Part shown: positions 46,651-57,662 of the stretch, piece by piece
Numbering within the stretch: the first letter of the stretch is position 1
Layout of the letters: every line of letters starts with the position of its first letter
Assembly: GCF_011440275.1 (NCBI RefSeq)
Contig: NZ_JAAOIV010000010.1
Span: 62,001-126,000 of the forward strand
DNA: 64,000 bases
Direction: 5' to 3'
Origin: Metallococcus carri
GTDB taxonomy: Bacteria; Actinomycetota; Actinomycetes; Actinomycetales; Dermatophilaceae
Notes under the pieces: generated by a model
Database searches by the model: none
Told to the model about the DNA's origin: nothing
Seen by the model: the letters and a program-made list of their open reading frames with translations, nothing else
Program-made: the position numbers and the translations under genes

Positions 46651-47253
46651 ATGAAAATCACCGTGATCGGCGCTACGGGAATGATCGGTCAGCGTGTCGT
46701 GGCCGAGGCCGTCTCGCGCGGACATCAGGTCGTGGCCGGATCGCGCAGTGGCGCGAGTGTCGGCGGGGCGCAAGGTCTCGCGATCGACCTACAGGACACC
46801 CGGGCCGTGGCCGAGCAGATGGCCGCGTCCGACGCCACTGTCGTGTCGGTCTCGCCACCGCGTGACGGCAGCAGCCACGAGCCCACGATCGCGTCGCACC
46901 GCGCGCTCATCGAGGCGCAACCCGCGGGTCGCCTCCTCGTCGTCGGGGGCGCCGGCTCCCTGCGGGCGGGGGATCGTGAACTGCGTCAGACCGAAGGCTT
47001 CCCACTGGAGTACAAGCCGGAGGCCGACACCTTCGCCGCCGTGCTAGACCTCTACCGGAATTCGTCGGGACTCGACTGGACGCTGCTCTGCCCGGCGCCG
47101 GAGATCGCTCCCGGCACTCGCACCGGGAGCTACGCGACCGAGCTGGATGTCCCGGCCGGCGAGCGGATCAGTGCGGAGGACTTCGCTGTGGCGCTCGTGG
47201 ACGAGGTGGAGCGGCCGGCTCACCGCCAGGCGCGCTTCACGGTTGCCAACTGA
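46651..47253 (+). CDS. NAD(P)-binding Rossmann-fold protein (NmrA/YwnB-like)
   Basis: 200-aa cytosolic oxidoreductase-fold protein. It begins KITVIGATGMIGQRVVAEAVSRGH, a GxxGxxG nucleotide-binding loop, and has VVGGAGSLR and a C-terminal DEVERPAHRQARFTVAN typical of NAD(P)H-binding epimerase-like proteins. No SDR Tyr-x3-Lys is seen, so it may act on a quinone or flavin-type substrate or only sense NADPH. ATG 46651 with AGGAGG upstream. Under probable control of the divergent HxlR regulator. Confidence 0.88.
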   Translation: MKITVIGATGMIGQRVVAEAVSRGHQVVAGSRSGASVGGAQGLAIDLQDTRAVAEQMAASDATVVSVSPPRDGSSHEPTIASHRALIEAQPAGRLLVVGGAGSLRAGDRELRQTEGFPLEYKPEADTFAAVLDLYRNSSGLDWTLLCPAPEIAPGTRTGSYATELDVPAGERISAEDFAVALVDEVERPAHRQARFTVAN

Positions 47254-47377
47254 CCACACCCCGGTCCGTATGCCGGTCGGCGGCCATCTCAGCAAGTGGG
47301 CGTCGTTACGATGATGCGGCCGGGTGCGACGCCGACCGGGCGTCCGCCATACATCCGCATCTCCCGGAGATCGAACG

Positions 47378-49694
<2,317 letters not shown>

Positions 49695-49695
<1 letters not shown>

Positions 49696-50750
49696 TGGCC
49701 TCATCGCGCCCGGTCCTAGCCGTCGTCGGCGCCACCGGCGTCGTCGGGCAGGTGCTGCGGTCGATGCTGCCGACCCGGGCGTCACTGTGGTCGGAGGTGC
49801 GGCTGATCGCCTCGGACCGGTCTGCTGGTCAGTCGGCCGATCTGTTCGGTGATGGCGGGGTGATCCTGCCGCTCGCGCGGGAGAATTTCGTCGGGGTCGA
49901 CGTGGCGGTCTTCGCCGTGCCGGCGCCGGTCGCGGCCGAGTGGGTGCCGCTCGCCGCGACGACGGGGGCGCGGGTGATCGACAACTCCGGCGCGTCCTCG
50001 GCTCTGCCGGGTGTGCCGTTGGTGGCACCCGACATCAACCCCGATGCGCTGAGCGGCGCCCCCATCGTCGCGGGCGCCGGCGCGAGCACCCTGATGATGG
50101 TCGGCGCGCTGCGCACCTTGCACGAGAACTGGCGGCTCACCGAGGTCATCGCCACCACCTTGCAGGCGGTCTCGGACGCAGGCGTCGGCGGGGTGCACCG
50201 GCTGTATGACGAGGCCACCCAGCTCGCCGGCAATCGTGCGGTCGGTCAGCGGCCCGGTGACGTGCGGCGCTATCTGTCTGACCTGGAAGGTGAGTCGCCG
50301 TTCCCGGCGCCGGTGGCGTTCAACGTGATCCCGTGGGTCGGTGACGAGGGCGACGGCCGCTGGTCCGGCAGCGAACTGCGGGTGCGCGACGAGGTGCGCA
50401 CGTTGCTCGAGCTGCCCGAACTGCGGATGACGACAACCTGCGTGCAGGTGCCGGTCGTGACGACGCATTCGGTGTCGATGCACCTCACCTTCGAGCGACG
50501 CATTCACCGCGAGGATGCGGTGCGCGCGCTCACCGAGGCGTCCAACGGGGTGGTGCTGCTCGATGACCCGCTGCACGACGAGTGGCCGACGCCGGCCGAT
50601 GTCGTCGGCGCCGATCCGGTCTTCGTCGGCCGGGTGCGGCAGCCGGCCGACTTCCCGCACTCGCTCGAGTTGTTCCTGTGCTGCGACAACCTGCGCCGCG
50701 GCTCGGCGCTCACCCTGCTCCATCTCGCGGAGCTGGCAGCCCAGGCTTAG
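49695..50750 (+). CDS. Aspartate-semialdehyde dehydrogenase paralogue lacking catalytic Cys
   Basis: 351-aa homologue of the preceding Asd in the same operon (1-nt overlap). Fold landmarks persist: VVGATGVVGQVLRSML, VIDNSGASS, TTLQAVSDAGVGGVHRLYDEA and VPVVTTHSVSMHLTF with the conserved Gln and His. The nucleophile does not: the segment equivalent to NPNCTTM reads AGAGASTLM, so Cys133 is replaced by Ala (about 130). It is full length and uninterrupted, so it is a maintained gene, probably a regulatory or structural partner or an enzyme with altered chemistry, and unlikely to work as a standard semialdehyde dehydrogenase. Confidence 0.88.
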
Positions 50751-50859
50751 GGAACGAGCTCGTCCTCCTCCGTGATCCCCGCCCCGGGGTACCGCTGAGT
50801 CGGTGAAGAGCCGGATTTCGGGGTAGCCCGCGCATCGGACTCCGGCCGAGTCCCCGAAA

Positions 50860-50980
50860 GTCGCCACAATGGAGACTTTTGCTCGGCGAGGGCGCCGCTG
50901 GCGCGGGCTTGGCCCGAAAAGGTCGCCACAATGGAGATTTTTGGTCGGCGAGGGTGCCGCTGGCGCGGGCTTGGCCCGAA
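50860..50980. repeat. Two 59-60 bp direct repeats between asd paralogue and antitoxin
   Basis: Near-identical copies at about 50860-50918 and 50922-50980 (offset 62 bp), each beginning GTCGCCACAATGGAGA and ending GCGGGCTTGGCCCGAA; GCGGGCTTGGCCCG is itself a GC-rich dyad. In the 310-bp gap 50751-51060 I see these repeats, no gene, and the antitoxin operator at its right end. Confidence 0.85.
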
Positions 50981-51015
50981 GGGTCGAGCGACCGCTGTCG
51001 TGATTGAAGATGCGG

Positions 51016-51036
51016 TGTACGTACGAGGTGCGTACA
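51016..51036. promoter_or_regulatory. Inverted repeat TGTACG-N9-CGTACA upstream of antitoxin
   Basis: Perfect 6-bp arms (51016-51021 and 51031-51036) 25 nt before the antitoxin ATG, in the likely promoter. Ribbon-helix-helix antitoxins repress their own promoters through such short inverted repeats. Confidence 0.5.
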
Positions 51037-51060
51037 GTAGGCGCAGACGAAGGAGACCTC

Positions 51061-51342
51061 ATGTCCACCAAGACTGATCGGCTGAACCTGCGATGCTCAG
51101 CCGCCACCCTGGAGACGCTCAAGGCGGCCGCAGAGGTTCAGGACCAAGATCTGACCTCGTTCATCCTTGGCGCAGCGCTCGACCGCGCCCGCAAGGTGCT
51201 GGCCGAAGACCACTCGCTGCGACTGACTCCGCGTGAGGTACTGGACCTGGAGCGCGCGCTCGACGCCGATCCCGAGGTGGTGCCGCAACTTGCTGCGCTC
51301 ATCCGGGGTGCCCGCACCCCCTCGAGCGCGTCGGCGAAATGA
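51061..51342 (+). CDS. DUF1778 (TacA-like) antitoxin, no adjacent toxin
   Basis: 93-aa ribbon-helix-helix protein. It opens TDRLNLRCSAATLETLKAAAEVQDQDLTSFILGAALDRARKVL, the RHH strand plus two helices of the DUF1778 family, antitoxin of the TacT-type GNAT acetyltransferase toxins; the C-terminal tail would wrap around the toxin. ATG 51061 has AAGGAGA 7 nt upstream. A GNAT toxin gene normally follows immediately, but here the sequence runs into a terminator and the opposite-strand dehydrogenase. It may be a solitary regulator or remnant. Confidence 0.85.
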   Translation: MSTKTDRLNLRCSAATLETLKAAAEVQDQDLTSFILGAALDRARKVLAEDHSLRLTPREVLDLERALDADPEVVPQLAALIRGARTPSSASAK

Positions 51343-51349
51343 GCGGCCA

Positions 51350-51379
51350 GCGGTGTGACGGCCTGGGCCATCACACCGC
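51350..51379. terminator. Bidirectional terminator after the antitoxin gene
   Basis: 9-bp perfect stem GCGGTGTGA (51350-51358) with TCACACCGC (51371-51379), 12-nt loop, between convergent antitoxin and acyl-CoA dehydrogenase genes. Confidence 0.7.
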
Positions 51380-51391
51380 CGCCCGGTCAGC

Positions 51392-52588
51392 TCAGCGGAA
51401 GGCGTTGGCGCCGGTGAGAGCCTGACCGATGATCAGCTGGTGCACCTCCGAGGTGCCCTCGTAGGTCAGCACCGACTCGAGATTGTTCTCGTGCCGGATC
51501 ACCGGGTACTCCAGGCTGATGCCGTTGGCTGCCAGGATCGTGCGCGCCTCGCGGGCGATGGCGATGGCCTCGCGGCAGTTGTTCAGCTTGCCCACGGAGA
51601 CCTGCTCGTTGCTCACGCCCGGACCGTCCTTGAGCCGGCCAAGGTGCAGCGCGAGCAGCATCCCCTTCACATACTCGACGGCCATGTCGGCGAGCTTGGC
51701 CTGGGTGAGCTGATAACCGGCGAGCGGTTCGCCGAAAACGCGCCGCGACTCGGCATACGCCAGGGCAGTTTCCAGACAGTCGCGGGCGGCACCCATGGCG
51801 CCGAAGACGATTCCGAAGCGCGCTTCGGCGAGGCAGGACAACGGGCCGCGCAGGCCGGAGACCTCCGGCAGCACCGCGTCACCGGGCAACCGCAGGTCGG
51901 TGAACGACAGTTCGGCGGTGACCGAGGCGCGCAGCGACATCTTCTGCTTGATCTCGCGGCCTTCGAAGCCCTTGCTGTCCGTTGGCACGACGAACCCGCG
52001 GATGCGGTCACGGCCACCGTCATCGGTCTGCGCCCACACCACCGCGACGTCGGCAACCGAACCATTGGTGATCCACATCTTGGTGCCGTTGAGCACCCAG
52101 TCGTCACCATCGCGCTTGGCGCGGGTGCGCATGCCGCCCGGGTCGGACCCGAAGTCGGGCTCGGTGAGCCCGAAACAGCCGAGCGCCTCACCGGCCGCCA
52201 TCCGCGGCAGCCACTCGGTCTTCTGCTCCTCGGAGCCGAACTTGTGGATCGCGGTCATCGCCAGCGAGCCCTGCACCGACACGAGCGACCGTATGCCGGA
52301 GTCGGCGGCTTCCAGCTCATGGCAGGCCAGTCCGTAGCTGGTGGCTGAGGAGCCACCACAGCCGTAACCCTCCAGATGCATACCGAGCAGGCCGAGCTTG
52401 CCGAACTCCCGGGCGAGGTCACGAGCCGGGACCACGCCCTGGTCGAACCACTCCGGCAGGTTGGGTCGCAGGTGGTCATCGGCGAACTTGCGGATCATGG
52501 ACATCAGGTCGCGGTCGTCGGCGTCGATGAGCGAGTCGAGGCCGCTCAGAGCATCGAGGGCGGAGTTGCGGGAGGCCATGCGCACCAT
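51392..52588 (-). CDS. Acyl-CoA dehydrogenase, glutaryl-CoA dehydrogenase-like
   Basis: FAD flavoprotein of 398 aa. FAD/substrate motifs: GCFGLTEPDFGSDPGGMRT (about residues 138-156), WVLNGTKMWITNGSVADVAVVWAQT, RRVFGEPLAGYQLTQAKLADM, and the C-terminal LESVLTYEGTSEVHQLIIGQALTGANAF in which the Glu of YEGT is the catalytic base, as in GcdH. Physiological substrate may be glutaryl-CoA from lysine/tryptophan breakdown. The start could be ATG 52588 or 52579. No partner electron-transfer flavoprotein gene is nearby. Confidence 0.9.
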   Translation of the reverse strand: MVRMASRNSALDALSGLDSLIDADDRDLMSMIRKFADDHLRPNLPEWFDQGVVPARDLAREFGKLGLLGMHLEGYGCGGSSATSYGLACHELEAADSGIRSLVSVQGSLAMTAIHKFGSEEQKTEWLPRMAAGEALGCFGLTEPDFGSDPGGMRTRAKRDGDDWVLNGTKMWITNGSVADVAVVWAQTDDGGRDRIRGFVVPTDSKGFEGREIKQKMSLRASVTAELSFTDLRLPGDAVLPEVSGLRGPLSCLAEARFGIVFGAMGAARDCLETALAYAESRRVFGEPLAGYQLTQAKLADMAVEYVKGMLLALHLGRLKDGPGVSNEQVSVGKLNNCREAIAIAREARTILAANGISLEYPVIRHENNLESVLTYEGTSEVHQLIIGQALTGANAFR

Positions 52589-52652
52589 TGTGCCGCGCGG
52601 CCGATGACGGCTCTCGGCGAGCTAACGATTAGGTCGCACCCGGGGCTTTGAC

Positions 52653-52688
52653 TTAACAAATCCTGGTCTGGAGTTTACGGTTTGCGCC
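52653..52688 (+). promoter_or_regulatory. Promoter of polar amino-acid ABC operon, probably leaderless
   Basis: -35 TTAACA (52653-52658), 17-bp spacer, -10 TACGGT (52676-52681), then 7 nt to ATG 52689. The short distance and absent ribosome site suggest a leaderless mRNA. Confidence 0.5.
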
Positions 52689-53450
52689 ATGACGCAGCCG
52701 ACATCCGATGGTCGCGACCCGCTGGTCGTCGTCTCGGGCCTGAACAAGCATTACGGCGACCTGCACGTGCTGAAGGACATCAACCTCACCGTCGGTCGCG
52801 GCGAGGTCGTCGTCGTGCTCGGCCCGTCGGGTTCGGGCAAGTCGACGCTGTGCCGCACCATCAACCGGCTGGAGACCTTCGAGGACGGCAGCATCACCAT
52901 CGACGGCAAGCCGCTGCCCCAGGAGGGCAAGTCGCTCGCGGAGCTGCGCGCCGATGTCGGCATGGTCTTCCAGTCCTTCAACCTGTTCGCGCACAAGACG
53001 ATCCTCGACAACGTGACCCTCGGTCCGATCAAGGTGCGCAAGATGGACAAGAAGAAGGCCGAGGAGCTCGCCCAGCAGTTGCTTCAGCGGGTCGGCGTGG
53101 AGAAGCAGGCGAACAAATATCCCGCCCAGCTGTCGGGTGGTCAGCAGCAGCGCGTCGCCATCGCCCGCTCGCTGGCCATGCAGCCCAAGGTGATGCTCTT
53201 CGATGAGCCGACCTCGGCGCTCGACCCCGAGATGATCAACGAGGTGCTCGACGTCATGTCCGGCCTGGCCAAGGAGGGCATGACGATGATCGTGGTCACG
53301 CACGAGATGGGCTTCGCGCGTCGCGCGGCCGACCGCGTGGTCTTCATGGCCGACGGCGAGATCCTCGAAGACGCCACCCCCGAGGAGTTCTTCAACAACC
53401 CGCGCACCGACCGGGCGAAGGACTTCCTGTCCAAGATCCTCACTCACTGA
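52689..53450 (+). CDS. gluA: Polar amino-acid (glutamate-type) ABC transporter ATP-binding protein
   Basis: ATPase of 253 aa (GlnQ/GluA family). Walker [10 protein letters not shown] (about residues 45-53), Q-loop [16 protein letters not shown], signature [15 protein letters not shown] (about 148-162), Walker [15 protein letters not shown] and H-loop [11 protein letters not shown]. First gene of a four-gene importer operon in the corynebacterial order ATPase, binding protein, permease, permease. Glutamate/aspartate or a basic amino acid would be the substrate. Confidence 0.93.
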   Translation: MTQPTSDGRDPLVVVSGLNKHYGDLHVLKDINLTVGRGEVVVVLGPSGSGKSTLCRTINRLETFEDGSITIDGKPLPQEGKSLAELRADVGMVFQSFNLFAHKTILDNVTLGPIKVRKMDKKKAEELAQQLLQRVGVEKQANKYPAQLSGGQQQRVAIARSLAMQPKVMLFDEPTSALDPEMINEVLDVMSGLAKEGMTMIVVTHEMGFARRAADRVVFMADGEILEDATPEEFFNNPRTDRAKDFLSKILTH

Positions 53451-53470
53451 ACCGTCACCAAGGAGAAACC

Positions 53471-54289
53471 ATGAAGTTGCGCAACACCGCGGCCATCGCC
53501 CTCGCCGTCGCCATGCCGCTCGGCCTGGCCGCGTGCGGTGGCGGCTCGTCGTCCGGATCCGGGAACAAGGTCAAGATCGGCATCAAGTACGACCAGCCCG
53601 GCCTGGGCTTCAAGGACGGCAACAAGTACACCGGCTTCGACGTCGCGGTCGCGACCTATGTGGCCGGCAAGATGGGATACAAGCCCGACCAGATCGAATG
53701 GGTCGAGTCGCCCTCCAAGCAGCGCGAGAAGATGCTGCAGGCCGGCACCGTGAAGATGATCTTCGCGACCTACTCGATCACCGCCAAGCGCCAGGCGGTC
53801 GTGTCCTTCGCCGGCCCGTATTTCGTTGCGGGACAGTCGGTTCTGGTCAAGGCCGACAGCCCGATCAATAGCGTCGACGCACTCAAGGGCAAGAAGGTCT
53901 GCTCGGTCACCGGCTCCACCTCGGTCGACAACCTGAAGAAGAAGCAGCCGGCCCTGGTGCCGCAGAACTACGACACCTACTCCAACTGCGCCTCGGCGCT
54001 CGCGGACGGCGTGATCGACGCGATGACCACCGACGACACGATCCTGGCCGGCTACGCCAACCAGGATGCCTACAAGGGCAAGTTCAAGCTGGTGGGCGGC
54101 ACCTTCTCGGAGGAGAAGTATGGCGTCGGCCTCAAGAAGGGTGACACCGCCACCTGCCAGAAGGTCAACGAGGCGATCAAGGCGATGATCGACGACGGTT
54201 CGTGGAAGAAGGCGCTGCAGGAAAACCTCGGCAGCAACTACAAGTTCAACACTTCGCTGAACCCGCCGAAGCAGGACGCCTGCTCCTGA
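53471..54289 (+). CDS. gluB: Glutamate-type ABC transporter substrate-binding lipoprotein
   Basis: 272 aa. N-terminal lipoprotein signal with lipobox LAAC (Cys about 22) and an SBP_bac_3 domain: KIGIKYDQPGLGFKDGNKYTGFDVAVATYVA, EWVESPSKQREKMLQAGTVKMIFATYSITAKR and SFAGPYFVAGQSVLV, as in GluB-type glutamate-binding proteins. Follows the ATPase after 20 nt with AAGGAGAA before ATG 53471. A 15-bp hairpin immediately follows, so the binding protein is probably made in excess. Confidence 0.93.
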   Translation: MKLRNTAAIALAVAMPLGLAACGGGSSSGSGNKVKIGIKYDQPGLGFKDGNKYTGFDVAVATYVAGKMGYKPDQIEWVESPSKQREKMLQAGTVKMIFATYSITAKRQAVVSFAGPYFVAGQSVLVKADSPINSVDALKGKKVCSVTGSTSVDNLKKKQPALVPQNYDTYSNCASALADGVIDAMTTDDTILAGYANQDAYKGKFKLVGGTFSEEKYGVGLKKGDTATCQKVNEAIKAMIDDGSWKKALQENLGSNYKFNTSLNPPKQDACS

Positions 54290-54298
54290 TCCCTGTGA

Positions 54299-54340
54299 GG
54301 TGAGGTATGCCGGTCGCCTCGCCGGCCGGCATACCTCACC
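54299..54340 (+). terminator. Intercistronic hairpin after gluB built from inverted GTATGCCG octamers
   Basis: Perfect 15-bp inverted repeat GGTGAGGTATGCCGG (54299-54313) and its complement (54326-54340), loop 12 nt, 10 nt after the gluB stop. It is followed by TTCTCCTTCG rather than a clean U-run. Each arm contains one copy of the iterated octamer (54305-54312 and 54327-54334). Probably attenuates permease expression or protects gluB mRNA. Confidence 0.75.
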
Positions 54341-54367
54341 TTCTCCTTCGAGTCCGAAGAGGCCTGC

Positions 54368-55048
54368 ATGTCAACGCTTTTCGATCAGTTCAGTTTCTGG
54401 TCGGCGTTCTGGATGACGATCAAACTGACCCTCGGTGCGGCGGTCGGCAGCCTGATCCTCGGCACCATCGTCGCGGTGCTGCGGCTGTCACCGGTGCCGA
54501 TGCTGCGCTTCCTCGGGACGTCCTATGTCAACATCTTCCGCAACACCCCGCTGACGCTGATCATCCTGGCGAGCAACCTGGTGTTGTGGGCCAAGCTCGG
54601 CGTGGTGATGGCCAACAGCAAGTCGCCGGACTTCTTCAACACCAACAACTTCCGGCTCGCGGTGCTCGGCCTGACGGTTTACCACGCGAGCTATGTGTGT
54701 GAGGCGCTGCGCTCGGGCGTCAACACCATCCCGCTCGGGCAGGCCGAGGCGGCGCGCTCGATCGGGTTGACCTTCGGGCAGTCGCTGAAGGAAGTGATCC
54801 TGCCGCAGGCCTTTCGTGGTGCGGTCGTGCCGCTCGGCAACACGCTGATCGCGCTCACCAAGAACACCACGGTCGCGGTGACCATCGGTGTGGCCGAGAT
54901 GGCGGCAATGCTCGCCAAGGTCACCGAGGACGATCCGGGGCTGCTCAACCAGGCGTTCGTGCTGACCGCGCTCGCCTTCGTCGTGCTGACCCTGCCGGTC
55001 GGCCTGGCGGTCTCCTGGCTCGGCAAGCGATTGGCGGTGAAGCGATGA
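54368..55048 (+). CDS. gluC: Glutamate-type ABC transporter permease 1
   Basis: 226 aa, five TM helices, His/Glu-type amino-acid permease family. The cytoplasmic EAA loop is intact: GQAEAARSIGLTFGQSLKEVILPQA (about residues 124-148). The N-terminal SFWSAFWMTIKLTLGAAVGSLIL and FRNTPLTLIILASN match GluC. Begins 78 nt after the binding-protein gene, across the hairpin, and its stop overlaps the next permease by 4 bp. Confidence 0.92.
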   Translation: MSTLFDQFSFWSAFWMTIKLTLGAAVGSLILGTIVAVLRLSPVPMLRFLGTSYVNIFRNTPLTLIILASNLVLWAKLGVVMANSKSPDFFNTNNFRLAVLGLTVYHASYVCEALRSGVNTIPLGQAEAARSIGLTFGQSLKEVILPQAFRGAVVPLGNTLIALTKNTTVAVTIGVAEMAAMLAKVTEDDPGLLNQAFVLTALAFVVLTLPVGLAVSWLGKRLAVKR

Positions 55049-55926
55049 GCGCGGGCGTTCTGTTCGACGCACCGGGCCCGAAGGCCCGCCGGCGGCACCT
55101 GATCCTGACGGGCGTCGGCGTGCTGGTGGTGCTCGCGATCGCGTGGGTCATCTTCCAGCGTCTCGCCGACAAGAACCAGCTGACCTCGGCGATGTGGAAG
55201 CCGTTCTTGCAGTCCTCGACCTGGACCAGCTATCTGCTGCCCGGCCTGTGGGGCACGATCAAGGCTGCGCTGATCAGCATCCTGCTCGCCGGTCTGCTCG
55301 GTGGCCTGCTCGCTCTCGCGCGGATGTCGGAGATCGGTCCGCTGCGGTGGATCGCCTCGGTCTGGGTCGAGATCTTCCGGGCCATTCCCGTGCTGCTGAT
55401 GATGCTGTTCAGCTACGGCTATCTGTCGACCTCCAATGTGGTCGACAGTGAGGTCGCCCCGCTCTACGCCACCGTCACCGGGCTGGTGCTCTACAACTCC
55501 GCGGTGGTCTGCGAGGTCATCCGCTCCGGTGTCGACCAGTTGCCCAAGGGCCAGCGGGAGGCCGGTCTGTCAATCGGTCTGCGTCCCTCGGAGACCTTGC
55601 GGATCGTGTTGCTGCCGCAGGCGATCACCGCGATGCTGCCGGCGCTGATCAGCCAGCTCGTGGTGGTCCTGAAGGACACCGCGCTCGGCTACAACGTGCT
55701 CTACGGTGAGCTGCTCTACAACGGCAAGACGTCCTCGGTCGGTCCGGCCAATATCGTCCCGACGATCTTCGTCATCGCGCTGATCTACATCCTGCTCAAC
55801 TACAGCATCGGCAAGATCGCGGAGTATGTCGAAGGCCGGCTCAAGCGCCGCGGCCGCACGGTGGCCGACACCGGTGTGGTGGACGGCGCGGCCGAGCCCG
55901 CTGCACCTGGTGGCACCGCCGTCTAA
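55045..55926 (+). CDS. gluD: Glutamate-type ABC transporter permease 2
   Basis: 293 aa. TM helices plus the EAA loop KGQREAGLSIGLRPSETLRIVLLPQAI (about residues 170-196). The N-terminal extension and C-terminal tail are longer than in GluC, as in GluD of corynebacteria. Coupled to gluC by a 4-bp overlap. The two permeases form a heterodimeric channel with GluA. The C-terminal 30 residues are Ala/Gly-rich and probably disordered. Confidence 0.92.
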   Translation: MSAGVLFDAPGPKARRRHLILTGVGVLVVLAIAWVIFQRLADKNQLTSAMWKPFLQSSTWTSYLLPGLWGTIKAALISILLAGLLGGLLALARMSEIGPLRWIASVWVEIFRAIPVLLMMLFSYGYLSTSNVVDSEVAPLYATVTGLVLYNSAVVCEVIRSGVDQLPKGQREAGLSIGLRPSETLRIVLLPQAITAMLPALISQLVVVLKDTALGYNVLYGELLYNGKTSSVGPANIVPTIFVIALIYILLNYSIGKIAEYVEGRLKRRGRTVADTGVVDGAAEPAAPGGTAV

Positions 55927-55963
55927 CCCGCAGACCCGGTGACGGCGATGCCCCCAGGTGGGC

Positions 55964-56968
55964 TCAGGTGAGCCGGCGCGCGGGGGACTTGGTGAGGCTG
56001 GGGTCGGTCTCGGGGATCTTGCCGAGGGCCTTGTCGATCGCGGCGAGCGTGTCCTGATCGAGAGTGACGCCGGAGGCCTGGGCGTTGTCGGTGACCTGCT
56101 CGGGCCGGGAGGCGCCGATGATCGCCGAGGCGACATTCGGGTTCTGCAGCACCCAAGCGACCGCGAGCTGCGCCATCGTGAGGTCGAGACCCTCGGCGAT
56201 CGGCTTGAGCTTCTGCACGGCGCGCAGGGTCTTGGGCTCCAGGAACCGCTTGATCATGTCCGCGCCGCCCTTCTCGTCGGTGGCGCGACTGCCTTCGGGC
56301 AGTTTGCCGCCCGCCTTGTATTTGCCGGTGAGGATGCCCTGGGCGACGGGCGACCAGACGATCTGGGAGATGCCGAGCGCCTCGGACATCGGCACCACCT
56401 GATCCTCGATGACCCGCCACAGCATGGAGTACTGCGGCTGGTTCGAAATCAGTTGCACGCCAAGGTCTTTCGCCAGCGCATGCCCCTCCTTGAGTTGCTC
56501 GGCGGTCCACTCGCTGACCCCGATGTAGAGCGCCTTGCCCTGCCGCACGACATCGGCGAAGGCCTGCATCGTCTCCTCGAGCGGCGTCTCGTAGTCGAAC
56601 CGGTGCGCCTGGTAGAGGTCGACGTGGTCGGTGCGCAGCCGCCGCAGCGAGCCCTCGATCGACTCCAGGATGTGCTTGCGCGACAGGCCCGTGTCGTTGG
56701 GACCACCGGGGCCGGTCGGGAAGTAGACCTTGGTGAAGATCTCCACCGACTCACGGCGCTCACTGGCGAGCGCGTTGCCGAGCACAGTCTCCGCGGCGGT
56801 GTTGGCGTAGACGTCAGCGGTGTCGAAGGTCGTGATGCCGGCATCGAGCGCGGCCCGCACACAGCGCACGGCCTGGTCGTTCTCGACCTGGGAGCCGTGG
56901 GTGAGCCAGTTGCCGTAGGTGATCTCGGAGATCTTCAGGCCGCTGTTGCCGAGGTAACGAAACTTCAC
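55964..56968 (-). CDS. Aldo/keto reductase
   Basis: 334-aa NADPH-dependent (beta/alpha)8 reductase. Catalytic tetrad visible: Asp/Tyr in TTFDTADVYANTAAETVLG (about residues 47-65), Lys in EIFTKVYF, His in DHVDLYQAHRFDYETP; C-terminal cofactor segment SAIIGASRPEQVTDNAQA. The voltage-gated K+-channel beta-subunit-like (AKR6/14) subgroup is closest by eye. Acts on an aldehyde or sugar, unknown. It lies between convergent gluD and the TetR gene (37 bp after the TetR stop). Confidence 0.92.
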   Translation of the reverse strand: MKFRYLGNSGLKISEITYGNWLTHGSQVENDQAVRCVRAALDAGITTFDTADVYANTAAETVLGNALASERRESVEIFTKVYFPTGPGGPNDTGLSRKHILESIEGSLRRLRTDHVDLYQAHRFDYETPLEETMQAFADVVRQGKALYIGVSEWTAEQLKEGHALAKDLGVQLISNQPQYSMLWRVIEDQVVPMSEALGISQIVWSPVAQGILTGKYKAGGKLPEGSRATDEKGGADMIKRFLEPKTLRAVQKLKPIAEGLDLTMAQLAVAWVLQNPNVASAIIGASRPEQVTDNAQASGVTLDQDTLAAIDKALGKIPETDPSLTKSPARRLT

Positions 56969-57005
56969 GGGTGGTGCTCCTGTTCTGCTCGGTGGGATCT
57001 CGACG

Positions 57006-57662
57006 CTACGCCGACGGAGGCGGCGACAGGCGCAGGGCGCCGACCCACACCCGGGTGAGTGTGTCGACCAGGTCGTTCATCGTGTAGCGATCACCCAACA
57101 CGAAGACGTGATAGGCCATCCGGCTGACCATCGCCGACAGGCAGGCCGAGGTGAGTTGCGGGTCGAGGGTCGGGTCGACCATCCCGCGCTCCTGCAGCGC
57201 GGCGATATGCCGGGCGTTGCGGTCGATGAAGGCCCGCGCCCGGCGGCGTCGCAGCCGGGCGAACTGCGGGTCGATGGTGGCCACCTGCTCCAGCAGTTGC
57301 ATCAGCTTGGCATTGCGCTTGTATGCCGTGAGGTAGGCGCGGTGGCTCGCGGCGAGCAACTGCTCCGGGTGCTCGTCGCTGTCCTCGACGTGCGGCATCC
57401 CCGGGTGCATCATGTCGTCCTGTGCCTCTTGCAGGACCGCGGCGAAGACCTCCTCCTTGCTCGCGAAATAGGTGTAGAAGGTGCCGATCGAGCAGTGCGC
57501 CTCTGCGGTGATATCGGTGAGCCGGGCGGCGAGGAAGCCGTCGCGTTCGAAGACCGTGCGGGCCGCGGCGACGAGGGTGGCCCGGGTGCGGATGCCCCGG
57601 GCGGTCGCGGGCGGCTCGCGCAACAGCGCGGCGTCGACGAGCGAGGGAGCGCGGTCGGTCAT
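57006..57662 (-). CDS. TetR-family transcriptional regulator
   Basis: 218 aa. N-terminal HTH at about residues 25-70 (IRTRATLVAAARTVFERDGFLAARLTDITAEAHCSIGTFYTYFASKEEVFAAVL), then an all-helical ligand-binding domain. Starts at ATG 57662 overlapping the kinase gene's stop by 4 bp, so it is the last gene of the SDR - acyl-CoA dehydrogenase - kinase - TetR operon. The likely operator is the palindrome at 60748-60767 at the head of that operon, and the ligand could be an acyl-CoA intermediate. Confidence 0.92.
   Translation of the reverse strand: MTDRAPSLVDAALLREPPATARGIRTRATLVAAARTVFERDGFLAARLTDITAEAHCSIGTFYTYFASKEEVFAAVLQEAQDDMMHPGMPHVEDSDEHPEQLLAASHRAYLTAYKRNAKLMQLLEQVATIDPQFARLRRRRARAFIDRNARHIAALQERGMVDPTLDPQLTSACLSAMVSRMAYHVFVLGDRYTMNDLVDTLTRVWVGALRLSPPPSA

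Noticed and set aside
47254-47377. Lysine riboswitch or attenuator in front of lysC
   Set aside because: Only 124 bp with no conserved lysine-aptamer helices or leader peptide visible.
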